Source: Rubrobacter sp. (GTDB lineage: Bacteria; Actinomycetota; Rubrobacteria; Rubrobacterales; Rubrobacteraceae). From it: 28,299 nt of DNA. Made by a program: the position numbers and the translations under genes. Below the pieces are notes generated by a model that had not been told where the DNA came from, searched no databases, and saw only the letters and a program-made list of their open reading frames with translations. The DNA lies in the NCBI GenBank assembly GCA_016781775.1, contig JADDPR010000412.1, positions 1 through 28,299 on the forward strand, read 5' to 3'. Shown piece after piece: positions 22,398 to 28,299 of this stretch; positions within the stretch are counted from its first letter, which is position 1, and each line of letters opens with the position of its first letter.

Positions 22398-22892
22398 ATG
22401 GTGGAGCGCCCGGTCCGCCGGGAGGAGCCGTATATTCCGTCGGACCCGGCGCGCGTGGACGAGACGAGCCGCAGGCCGATACGGGTGATCGGGCTGTTAC
22501 TCGTTGTGCAGGCGGTGGGGCTCGCGGGCATCGTCGTTTACGAGCTGTTGCGGGTCGATTGGCGGCGCCTGGGGCTCGAATCGCCGTCCGGGCGGGCGAT
22601 CGAGGCCGCGAGTTCCCTGCTGCTCGCCCCGCCCGCCGTTCTGGCGCTCCTCGCGTCTTTGGGCTTTCTCTTTCTGTCGCGCAGGGGGTGGCTTCTGGCC
22701 GCGATCTCCGAAGGGTGGAGCCTCGGGGTGTGCCTGTGGCTCTACTCCGGCCCCGAGCCCATCTACGTATACCCCGTCATGGTCTACTGCATCCTGATGA
22801 TCCTGTACCTCAACTCCCACGACGTGCGGGTCGTCTTCCACGCCTGGCAAGGGCACGCGGGGCCGGCCCCCGGGGCGGCGCGCGATGGTTGA
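22398..22892 (+). CDS. Small integral membrane protein (164 aa, ~4 TM)
   Basis: The ATG at 22398 (MVERPVRREEPYIPSDPARV) is preceded by a strong AAGGAGGAAGG site; the open frame extends upstream but this start is clear. An acidic/Pro N-terminal tail precedes hydrophobic helices (RPIRVIGLLLVVQAVGLAGI; SSLLLAPPAVLALLASLGFL; LLAAISEGWSLGVCLWLYSG; VYPVMVYCILMILYLNS). It ends with a polar HDVRVVFHAWQGH tail. No family name is certain. Its last eight bases overlap the start of the Vps62-like gene (22885), so the two proteins are co-translated and probably act together in the membrane. Confidence 0.78.
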   Translation: MVERPVRREEPYIPSDPARVDETSRRPIRVIGLLLVVQAVGLAGIVVYELLRVDWRRLGLESPSGRAIEAASSLLLAPPAVLALLASLGFLFLSRRGWLLAAISEGWSLGVCLWLYSGPEPIYVYPVMVYCILMILYLNSHDVRVVFHAWQGHAGPAPGAARDG

Positions 22893-24744
22893 GGATGCCC
22901 GCGCCCTCCCCCTGCTGAGGCGCTTCGAGCCGGTCCTCCGCTCCACCGGGGGTGACAGGTTCCATCCCATGGACGTCGAGCTGTACGTGCGGGCCTGCAG
23001 CTTGTGGGTCCAACGGTCCGGCGAGGAGGCGGTCCGCGTGGTGGGGACCGGGGAGCTCGACCTTGACTGGATCTCCCATCAGCCCGTCGACGGGTCCGGG
23101 GCGGTCCACTTTCTCCGCTTCGCTGACCCACAGAGCGTCGAGAAACCGGGCTCGCCCCTCGAGACCCTCCGGAGGAGCGCCGCCGGGCTGAAGAGGTCGC
23201 GCAAGGCCTTTCGCGCCGGGCGGGGGCGTCTGGCACGCGTCGGGTACGTCTCCCGCTTCATGGACGCCCTGTACTCGATCGTCCTTCTGACCCGCGGACG
23301 GGTGCCGGGGGAGGCCGCCTCCCTCGCTGCCTCCCGGTACGAGCGCATCATGGCCGAGGGCGAGCACTACCGTTACCACGGCAGGACCGTTCGTCAGGAC
23401 GGCTGGACCGTCCTGCAGTACTGGTTTTTCTACCCGTTCAACGACTGGCGCTCGGGGTTCTTCGGCGCGAACGACCACGAGGCGGACTGGGAGCTTGTCT
23501 CGGTCTACCTCTCCGAACCGGAGAGCGGTGAGGTCCGCCCCGAATGGGTCGCCTACGCCGCCCACGACTACTCCGGGGACGACCTCAGACGCCGGTGGGA
23601 CGATTCGGAGCTGGAGAAGGTAGGCGAGCATCCGGTGGTTTATCCCGGTGCCGGCTCCCACGCCGGCTACTTCGTGGCGGGCGAGTACCTGACCGAGGTG
23701 CGGTTCCCGCTGCCGAGGCCGCTCGCGAGGGCGGCGACCGCCGTGCGGACGTTCTGGAGGGAGAAGCTGCGCCAGTACGCCGGGGTCGGGGCCTCCCGGG
23801 GGCCGAACGGGGGAGGCGGGTACCTGCGCATCCCCTTCGTGGATTACGCCCGCGGCGACGGGCTGACGATAGGGCCGGGCGGGGACGAGGCGTGGGACCC
23901 TCCCCGGATCTTGACGGACCCGCCCCCGGGCTGGGTCTCCGGGTACCGGGGGCTGTGGGGCCTCTACACGCGCGACCCCTTCGAGGGGGAAGACGCCCCC
24001 GCGGGGCCGATGTTCAACCGCGACGGAAGCGTGCGCCGCGCGTGGCACGACCCGGTCGGGTGGGCCGGCCTCGACAAGGTGCCGCCTGAGGGCGAGATCC
24101 TACGGGAGGTCCTCCGGAGGCGGGCGGAGGTCGAGGCCGGGTGCGACGCGCTTCGCGCGCGGATCGAGGAGGGGAGCCGGAGGCTCAAGGGGATGGGCGT
24201 GGAGGTCGCGGCGATGAAGGACCGGGCCCACCTCGACGCGTCGTACGAGGAGCGGGTGAGGCAGACGGGGGAGCTCTCCGGCGAGATCGGCCGACTCCGG
24301 GCGCGGCTGGCTACCGAACTGGACGTGTGGGAGTCGCTCGGAGGGTACGCCGAGCGGTTGCGGGCGGGCGAGCGCGGTCCGGCCCGCGCCCACCTCTCGC
24401 GCCCTCTCACGCCCGCCTCCGACGCGGATCTCCGCGTCGGCCGCGTCGCCGAGGTGTGGGCCGCCGCGAGCGTGGGGCTGATGCTCGTGGCCCTCGTGGT
24501 GATAGTGATCCAGGCGCGCCAGCACCTCACCGCCGCGCTTGTCGCCGGGATAGCCGTGTTCGCGTTCGTCGAGGCCGGCTTCAGGCGCCGGCTCACCAAC
24601 CTCGTCAGCAGCGCGAACATAGGGCTGGCGGTGGTCGCCGCCCTGATCGTCCTCTACGAGTTCTTCTGGCCGCTCGTGGTCCTCGCGGTGCTGGCCGTTG
24701 GCGCCTACGTCCTCTGGGACAACCTCCGCGAGCTCCGCAGATGA
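22885..24744 (+). CDS. Vps62-like protein with coiled coil and C-terminal membrane domain
   Basis: The ATG at 22885 overlaps the previous gene. The 619-residue product has an N-terminal domain with the Vps62-type pattern: QYWFFYPFNDWR (~179-188), the acidic NDHEADWELVSVYL (~197-209), YAAHDYSG (~224-231) and HPVVYPGAGSHAGYF (~249-263). These segments match the HEGDWE and GSHA motifs I recall from Vps62-related proteins of fungi, plants and bacteria. Residues ~405-490 are a charged helical region, probably coiled coil (EILREVLRRRAEVEAGCDAL, QTGELSGEIGRLRARLATEL). The last ~110 residues hold three to four membrane helices (VGLMLVALVVIVIQARQHL, FFWPLVVLAVLAVGAYVLW). The N-terminus has no signal peptide, so the domain probably faces the cytoplasm. 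Function is unknown; the bacterial domain may bind carbohydrate or act on the envelope. Confidence 0.78.
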   Translation: MVEDARALPLLRRFEPVLRSTGGDRFHPMDVELYVRACSLWVQRSGEEAVRVVGTGELDLDWISHQPVDGSGAVHFLRFADPQSVEKPGSPLETLRRSAAGLKRSRKAFRAGRGRLARVGYVSRFMDALYSIVLLTRGRVPGEAASLAASRYERIMAEGEHYRYHGRTVRQDGWTVLQYWFFYPFNDWRSGFFGANDHEADWELVSVYLSEPESGEVRPEWVAYAAHDYSGDDLRRRWDDSELEKVGEHPVVYPGAGSHAGYFVAGEYLTEVRFPLPRPLARAATAVRTFWREKLRQYAGVGASRGPNGGGGYLRIPFVDYARGDGLTIGPGGDEAWDPPRILTDPPPGWVSGYRGLWGLYTRDPFEGEDAPAGPMFNRDGSVRRAWHDPVGWAGLDKVPPEGEILREVLRRRAEVEAGCDALRARIEEGSRRLKGMGVEVAAMKDRAHLDASYEERVRQTGELSGEIGRLRARLATELDVWESLGGYAERLRAGERGPARAHLSRPLTPASDADLRVGRVAEVWAAASVGLMLVALVVIVIQARQHLTAALVAGIAVFAFVEAGFRRRLTNLVSSANIGLAVVAALIVLYEFFWPLVVLAVLAVGAYVLWDNLRELRR

Positions 24745-24891
24745 GCCGGAGCGTCGTTTCTCGACGTTCGCGTCAGGCGCGGATCTTCGCCGCGCAAGGG
24801 ATTCTTCGCCCATGCTTACCGCTCGCCGCCGGTGTCGCGTCCGGCTCGCGCGGGTATCAGCCGTGATAACCGAACGATTCAGGAGGATGGA

Positions 24892-25380
24892 ATGACGCGT
24901 TACACGATGCGGCAGCGGCTCGTCTCCATAGGCGAGGATTTCGATATCACGGACGAGGCCGGCAACCCGGTCTACAAGGTCGACGGGAAGGTCATGCGGC
25001 TTCGCGAGACGTTCGTGATCGAGGACATGCAGGGCCGCGAGGTCGCCACGATCCGCGAGAAGAAGCTCGCCCTGCGCGAGAGCATGAACATCCTGCGCGG
25101 CGGCTCCAAGGTCGCCACCATACGCAAGGCGCGGTTCGCGCCCTTCCGCCACAAGTTCTCCATCGACGTCGAGGGCGGCGTGGACCTGATCGCCCAGGGA
25201 GACATCCTGCACCACGAGTACACCATCAGCCGCTCGGCCGACCCCATAGCCCGCATCTCCAAGCACCACTTCGCGATGAGCGACACCTACGGCGTGGAGG
25301 TCCTCCCGGGCGAGGACGACGGCCTCATCCTCGCCGTTGCCGTCGCCATCGACGAGATGGCCCACGACTCGAACGAATAA
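24892..25380 (+). CDS. LURP-one-related / tubby-like (LOR) family protein
   Basis: The ATG at 24892 (MTRYTMRQRLVSIGEDFDIT) follows AGGAGG. The 162-residue product has the repeating beta-strand pattern of the LURP-one/scramblase-like fold: DEAGNPVYKVDGKVMRLRET, FVIEDMQGREVATIREKKLA, KVATIRKARFAPFRHKFSID, DLIAQGDILHHEYTISRSA, and a C-terminal hydrophobic helix (GLILAVAVAIDEMAHD). This closed barrel with a central helix is shared with tubby and phospholipid scramblase domains; bacterial members are uncharacterised. It is a single-gene unit, 147 bases after the Vps62-like gene, with its own ribosome site. Confidence 0.88.
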   Translation: MTRYTMRQRLVSIGEDFDITDEAGNPVYKVDGKVMRLRETFVIEDMQGREVATIREKKLALRESMNILRGGSKVATIRKARFAPFRHKFSIDVEGGVDLIAQGDILHHEYTISRSADPIARISKHHFAMSDTYGVEVLPGEDDGLILAVAVAIDEMAHDSNE

Positions 25381-25468
25381 AGCCGTCCCGAACGGTTGTC
25401 CCGCGGGCTGGAGGCCCCGGTTCATGAGGAGCCGGCGGTAACGTCACCGGCACGCCCCGGATGACCTG

Positions 25469-25487
25469 CCCCGCCGATGGAGCGGGG
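25469..25487. repeat. Hairpin CCCCGC-N7-GCGGGG after the LURP-one gene
   Basis: Perfect six-base GC arms flank CGATGGA. It lies 89 bases downstream of the stop at 25380, and no T-run follows, so a terminator role is uncertain. A quasi-palindrome, GGTAACGTCACC, lies near 25437-25448. Confidence 0.45.
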
Positions 25488-25600
25488 ACGGCTCGAAGCG
25501 GAGCACCGGCGTTTCGTCTTCTCGAGGGTAACTTTCGCCCTCCTGGGGTATGGTGCGGCAACCGGCGCTCCGGCGCGAATGGACGAGAGAGAGGACGCGT

Positions 25601-25735
25601 ATGTTCTGGACGAGGCGGGGCAACACCAGGTTCGGTTGCGTAGTGGTGCCCTGCGGGTGCCTCGTGTCGCCCCTCTTGCTGGTCCCCGGCGCGGTGCTCG
25701 CGTACGAGGTTCGACGCAGGGGATTCGGAGGGTAG
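25601..25735 (+). CDS. Small Cys-rich membrane protein (44 aa)
   Basis: The ATG at 25601 (MFWTRRGNTRFGCVVVPCGC) follows GAGAGAGGA at five bases. A basic N-terminus precedes one hydrophobic segment (GCLVSPLLLVPGAVLAYEV) and an RRRGFGG tail, as in a single-pass membrane peptide. Cysteines at 13, 18 and 20 sit at the membrane entry. The frame was missed by size-based gene callers of the usual kind but has a site, sensible codon use and immediate coupling: the next gene starts one base after its stop (25735/25737). No family is recognised. Moderate confidence that it is real. Confidence 0.5.
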   Translation: MFWTRRGNTRFGCVVVPCGCLVSPLLLVPGAVLAYEVRRRGFGG

Positions 25736-25736
25736 G

Positions 25737-26843
25737 TTGGCAGAGGTAGGGCCGGCGGCCTCCCGCGCCAACCTTCGTACCGCAAAGCCGAAGTTCCCCG
25801 ATTTCCTGATCATAGGAGCGCAGAAGGCGGGTACAAGCTGGCTCGCCGCGAACCTCTCCCGCCATCCCGACGTGTGGACTCCGCCGGTCAAGGAGCTTCA
25901 CTACTTCGATGAGAGGATCGAGGAGTCTCCGTTCGGCGCCTCGCTCCCCAGGCTCTGCCTCAAGGGGTACACCGACGAAGACTGGTATCCCTGGTACTGG
26001 CGGTACCAGGCGAGCCTCTTCCTGGAGGGTTTCTCTCGCCGATGGGGGAAGAAGCCCGACCGGAGAACCTTCTCGTGGGCCCTCAAGTTCTTCCTTCATC
26101 CGCCCTCCGACCGTTGGTACGCCTCCCTCTTCGAGCAGGGCCGGGGCATGACGACCGGGGAAGCAACCCCGGAGTACGCGATCCTCGAAGAACGAAAGAT
26201 CGCCCATGTCCGCGAGCTCATGCCGGACGCCAGGATCGTCTTCTTCATGCGCAATCCCATAGAGAGGATCTACTCCTCCGCGCTGATGCGTCTCAGAAAC
26301 CTGGAGATGATGGGAAGAAGGACGGAGGCCGACGAACGGTTCTTCGAGGGCTTCTTCCGAGAAAACGAAGTGGTCTACGAGACGAAGTACCTCTGGAGCC
26401 TCGAGCGGTGGCGGCGCTTCTACCCGGAAGAGCAGATCTTCGTTGGCTTCCTCGAAGATATCCACTTCCACCCCGACCGTCTGCTGCAACGACTCCACGA
26501 GTTCCTGGGGGTGGACCCCTCCCGCGCCCCCGGGGTCAAGAGAAGCAGGGTAAACGCCGCTTATCGGGAGGCCATGCCCAGCCGTCTGGCCGTCCAACTG
26601 GCACACGCCTACCACGAAGACCTCCGACGCCTGAGCGAGCGATTCGGCGGTTACGCAGACTTCTGGCTCTACTGCGCCGAGAACCTGATGGACGATCCCC
26701 CGGAGAAAGAGGAGATCGTGTACCCCCTGTGGGAGTCGTGGCTGTGGGAGGAGTGGCAGAAGAGTGGGCGTCGCCCGGCCGCGCCCGCGCACGACGCGCC
26801 GGACCGCGAGGAGATCCAGAGCCGGACCCTGATCTGGTCCTGA
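25737..26843 (+). CDS. Sulfotransferase family protein
   Basis: The TTG start at 25737 follows GGAGGGTAGG, right after the small Cys-rich frame. The 368-residue protein has the PAPS 5'-phosphosulfate-binding motif PDFLIIGAQKAGTSWLAANL and the 3'-phosphate-binding motif RIVFFMRNPIERIYSSALM. KELHYFDERIE and TTGEATPEYAIL are also typical of the heparan-sulfate/NDST-like sulfotransferase group. It would transfer sulfate from PAPS to a carbohydrate or other hydroxyl acceptor; the acceptor is unknown and no glycosylation cluster is visible here. No signal peptide or membrane segment, so probably cytoplasmic. It appears transcribed with the small upstream membrane peptide. GC-rich codons match the window; there is no sign of recent transfer. 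Confidence 0.9.
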   Translation: MAEVGPAASRANLRTAKPKFPDFLIIGAQKAGTSWLAANLSRHPDVWTPPVKELHYFDERIEESPFGASLPRLCLKGYTDEDWYPWYWRYQASLFLEGFSRRWGKKPDRRTFSWALKFFLHPPSDRWYASLFEQGRGMTTGEATPEYAILEERKIAHVRELMPDARIVFFMRNPIERIYSSALMRLRNLEMMGRRTEADERFFEGFFRENEVVYETKYLWSLERWRRFYPEEQIFVGFLEDIHFHPDRLLQRLHEFLGVDPSRAPGVKRSRVNAAYREAMPSRLAVQLAHAYHEDLRRLSERFGGYADFWLYCAENLMDDPPEKEEIVYPLWESWLWEEWQKSGRRPAAPAHDAPDREEIQSRTLIWS

Positions 26844-26974
26844 TGCCAGAGGCGCCGCCCCACGGCGTAGGAGCCTTCGCCCTGAAAGACAGTTCGACGA
26901 TTTGCCTCGGCGGCAGGCTTGTAAAATACACGGAGACGCGCCGTTTACTGCTCGCGGATCACCTCTACCCGATC

Positions 26975-26993
26975 GAGCCCGAGCATCGGGCTC
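26975..26993. repeat. Perfect hairpin GAGCCCGA-GCA-TCGGGCTC upstream of the MOSC gene
   Basis: Eight-base perfect arms flank a three-base loop in the 214-base gap between the sulfotransferase and MOSC genes. An AT-rich TTGTAAAATACAC block (-10-like TAAAAT at 26922-26927) lies upstream, so the hairpin would be in the 5' leader of the MOSC mRNA. There is no T-run. Confidence 0.6.
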
Positions 26994-27057
26994 CCGACGG
27001 GCTTCGGGTACAGCGGCCTTCCCGTCGCCAGGAACAGTAACGTCGAAGGAGGACGCC

Positions 27058-27516
27058 ATGGCAGGCTCCGTCGAAGGGATATACATAGCCCCGCGGGGCG
27101 GCGCGAAGGCCGAGCGGGTCGCGGAGGCTCGTGCCCTGGAGGGCCGGGGCCTGGAGGGCGACCGCTACTCCGAGGGCACCGGGCACTGGAGCCGTTTCGG
27201 CAGGGCCTGCGAGGTCACCATCGTAGAGGCCGAGGACCTCGAGGCGATGGAGCGGGAGGCGGGGGTGCGCGCGATGGACGGCGAGCACCGGCGCAACGTG
27301 GTGGTCAGGGGCGTGGACCTCGACGACCTGCGCCGCAAGAGGTTTCGCATCGGGGAGGCCGTCCTCGAGTACCAGAAGCCGTGTTCGATCTGCCGCCACG
27401 TAGAGAGGCTCACCGAGCCGGGCATGACCGAGGCCCTCAAAGGACGAGGCGGCATCTGCGCCAGGGTCGTCGAGGGCCGAACCATCTGGGAAGGCGACCC
27501 CGTCACCGTGCTGTAG
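27058..27516 (+). CDS. MOSC domain protein
   Basis: The ATG at 27058 (MAGSVEGIYIAPRGGAKAER) follows GAAGGAGG. At 152 residues it is a stand-alone MOSC domain, as in YiiM-type and other short family members. Landmarks are EARALEGRGLEGDRYSEGTG, EVTIVEAEDLEAMERE, EHRRNVVVRGVDLDDLRRK, FRIGEAVLEYQKPCSICRHV with the conserved Cys of MOSC domains, and GRGGICARVVEGRTIWEGDP. MOSC domains handle sulfur carried on the conserved Cys and molybdenum-cofactor-bound sulfur; single-domain members often use Moco to reduce N-hydroxylated compounds. No Moco-biosynthesis gene is nearby. It stands alone with its own leader. Confidence 0.92.
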   Translation: MAGSVEGIYIAPRGGAKAERVAEARALEGRGLEGDRYSEGTGHWSRFGRACEVTIVEAEDLEAMEREAGVRAMDGEHRRNVVVRGVDLDDLRRKRFRIGEAVLEYQKPCSICRHVERLTEPGMTEALKGRGGICARVVEGRTIWEGDPVTVL

Positions 27517-27604
27517 TCCGGTTCTTGGAACCGGCCTCGGGACGGCTCGCCCGTCGCCCGTCCGAGCCTTGCGGCGAGCGAGGAGAGGGCGGCGACGGCA
27601 CCGG

Positions 27605-27996
27605 GTGGGGCTTTGGTCGGGAATCCCGACCGGGATGGCCCTGGGACTGCCCGCCGTCGTGGGCGGCCTGGCCGCGGTCCTCGGCAACCTCGCGGCGGTG
27701 GCGCTCGTCGTCGCGGCGCACCGGTTTTGGGAGCGCCGGTTGGGCCGGTGGGTACGCCGCGGGGGCTCCCCAAGGGCCGCGGGCGCCTCGAGCGGGTGTG
27801 GTCGTCGCGCATCGGCCTGCCGGGCGTCGCCGTGCTGAGCCCTCTGCTGATGGGGGGGCCCCTCGGGACGCTCCTGGCCCTCGCCCTGGGCGCGCCGCGG
27901 GGCCGCTTGCTGCGCTGGATGGTCGCGAGCGTGGCGGCGTGGGGCGCCGTGCTCGCCGGGATCGCGGCTTTCGGCCTTTCCTTGTTTGGGGGGTAG
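27605..27996 (+). pseudogene. Small multidrug export-like membrane protein, frameshifted in a G-run
   Basis: The first frame reads VGLWSGIPTGMALGLPAVVG, then AVLGNLAAVALVVAAHRFWE and RRLGRWVRRG. At the five-G run 27761-27765 one base is missing; with it the protein continues LPKGRGRLERVWSSRIGLPG, VAVLSPLLMGGPLGTLLALA, APRGRLLRWMVASVAAWGAV and LAGIAAFGLSLFGG. This helix and loop order (IPxGxALGLP, GN near the second helix, an Arg-rich loop, then GLPGxxxLxPL) resembles the small multidrug-export family. The start is uncertain: GTG 27605, ATG 27635 and TTG 27569 all lack a convincing ribosome site. A corrected protein would be about 120-140 residues. The substrate is unknown, and 'multidrug' is only the family's historical name. 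Confidence 0.6.
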
Positions 27997-27998
27997 GC

Positions 27999-28124
27999 CT
28001 GGACGCCGCTCTCGCGCTGGGCGCCTTGGTGGGGTTCTCGACGCTCTGGCTCATCGCCGTGGCGACTGACGACGCCGAGCACGGCCGCGCGGTACGCCGT
28101 CCGGGCCGTCGCGCTTATCGGTGA
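27999..28124 (+). CDS. Possible very small membrane protein (start unclear)
   Basis: Directly after the stop at 27996, a frame reads LDAALALGALVGFSTLWLIA and then VATDDAEHGRAVRRPGRRAY, a single hydrophobic helix plus basic tail. No ATG/GTG/TTG occurs at a good place: only a CTG at 27999 behind GGGGGGTAGG, or TTG 28026. It could be a real tail gene of the same operon or just a GC-rich open frame. Confidence 0.25.
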   Translation: MDAALALGALVGFSTLWLIAVATDDAEHGRAVRRPGRRAYR

Positions 28125-28204
28125 AATGTTAGCGCGGGAAACAACTGCACGTAGCCCCGAGCTTCTTCCAAGACCCTGCAATCACACTGGGACGAAAGCA
28201 GCTT

Positions 28205-28222
28205 GCCGCGCTCTTACGCGGC
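28205..28222 (+). terminator. Possible terminator GCCGCG-CTCTTA-CGCGGC-TGTTTT
   Basis: Six-base perfect arms, followed by TGTTTT, would end transcription from the plus-strand genes. It overlaps the stop of the convergent DUF4396 gene. The stem is short. Confidence 0.4.
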
Positions 28223-28299
28223 TGTTTTGATGCCCCGCCGGACGAGCCACAGCACGGCCGGGTAGCCGGTCAGGAACCCCAGGATCAGCCCGATCTGCA
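28214..28299 (-). CDS. DUF4396-type membrane protein, C-terminal 27 residues (runs off window end)
   Basis: Only the end is visible: QIGLILGFLTGYPAVLWLVR, then RGIKTAA and a TAA stop (complement 28214-28216). This ending matches the C-terminus I recall for DUF4396 proteins, where a final helix QIGMILGFxTxYPxNWWLxRxGIK is typical. These are multi-pass inner-membrane proteins, often next to copper or heavy-metal genes. The rest lies outside the window. Confidence 0.6.
   Translation of the reverse strand, partial: QIGLILGFLTGYPAVLWLVRRGIKTAA

Noticed and set aside
20276..22531. 751-codon minus-strand frame opposite typA
   Set aside because: Antisense shadow with Asp/Val/Leu/Arg-biased composition; typA has every GTPase motif on the plus strand.
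1..28299. tRNA, rRNA, CRISPR array, insertion sequence or prophage
   Set aside because: None seen on reading both strands: no direct-repeat arrays, transposase or integrase motifs, and no cloverleaf with a conserved T-arm.

Overview
This is a high-GC (roughly 70%) bacterial chromosome segment. GTG and TTG starts are common, third codon positions are strongly G/C, genes are closely packed, and there are long spurious antisense open frames. The gene content (ECF41 sigma factor, LexA divergent from an error-prone DnaE2, TypA, WYL regulator, LURP-one-like protein, DUF4396 protein) fits a deep-branching actinobacterium. Rubrobacter is my best guess; this is inference from gene style, not a database result. 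I see no rRNA, tRNA, CRISPR array, insertion sequence or prophage.

Layout. 1-1200: small hypothetical genes on the minus strand, one carrying a perfect 19-bp intragenic inverted repeat. 1402-3604: a plus-strand operon behind a textbook ECF41-type promoter (TGTCACA-N16-CGTC), encoding a four-helix membrane protein, an ECF41 (SigJ-like) sigma factor and an NAD(P)-binding SDR. The genes overlap by ATGA, but the sigma factor and the SDR are each frame-interrupted. 3707-8980: an SOS module. lexA is divergent from a DUF6504-like gene plus dnaE2, with a palindromic LexA-box candidate and a promoter between them; a frame-interrupted YjlB-type cupin gene lies downstream of dnaE2. 9156-13775: an ACT-DUF5612 protein, a WYL regulator divergent from an MFS drug exporter, and an AlkZ-like DNA glycosylase. 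13955-17219: a minus-strand run of TPR protein, lipoprotein, MetE-like methyltransferase and a coiled-coil hypothetical. 17427-20099: two tiny coupled frames, a frame-interrupted FAD monooxygenase, a strong hairpin terminator and a convergent Old Yellow Enzyme. 20483-25380: typA, a small membrane protein overlapping a Vps62-like membrane protein, and a LURP-one-like protein. 25601-28299: a small Cys-rich membrane protein, a sulfotransferase, a MOSC protein, a frame-interrupted small-multidrug-export-like protein, and the C-terminus of a DUF4396 protein.

How the parts work together. LexA probably represses itself and the mutagenic DnaE2 unit; the AlkZ-like glycosylase is a second repair gene nearby but is not visibly linked. 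The ECF41 operon should be autoregulated. The WYL protein probably controls the adjacent exporter. The most notable system-level observations are the ECF41 promoter and operon, the minimal lexA/dnaE2 cassette without a local imuB, the Vps62-like membrane protein operon, and five genes that each need one small frame correction. The last point raises the question of sequence error versus real gene decay.
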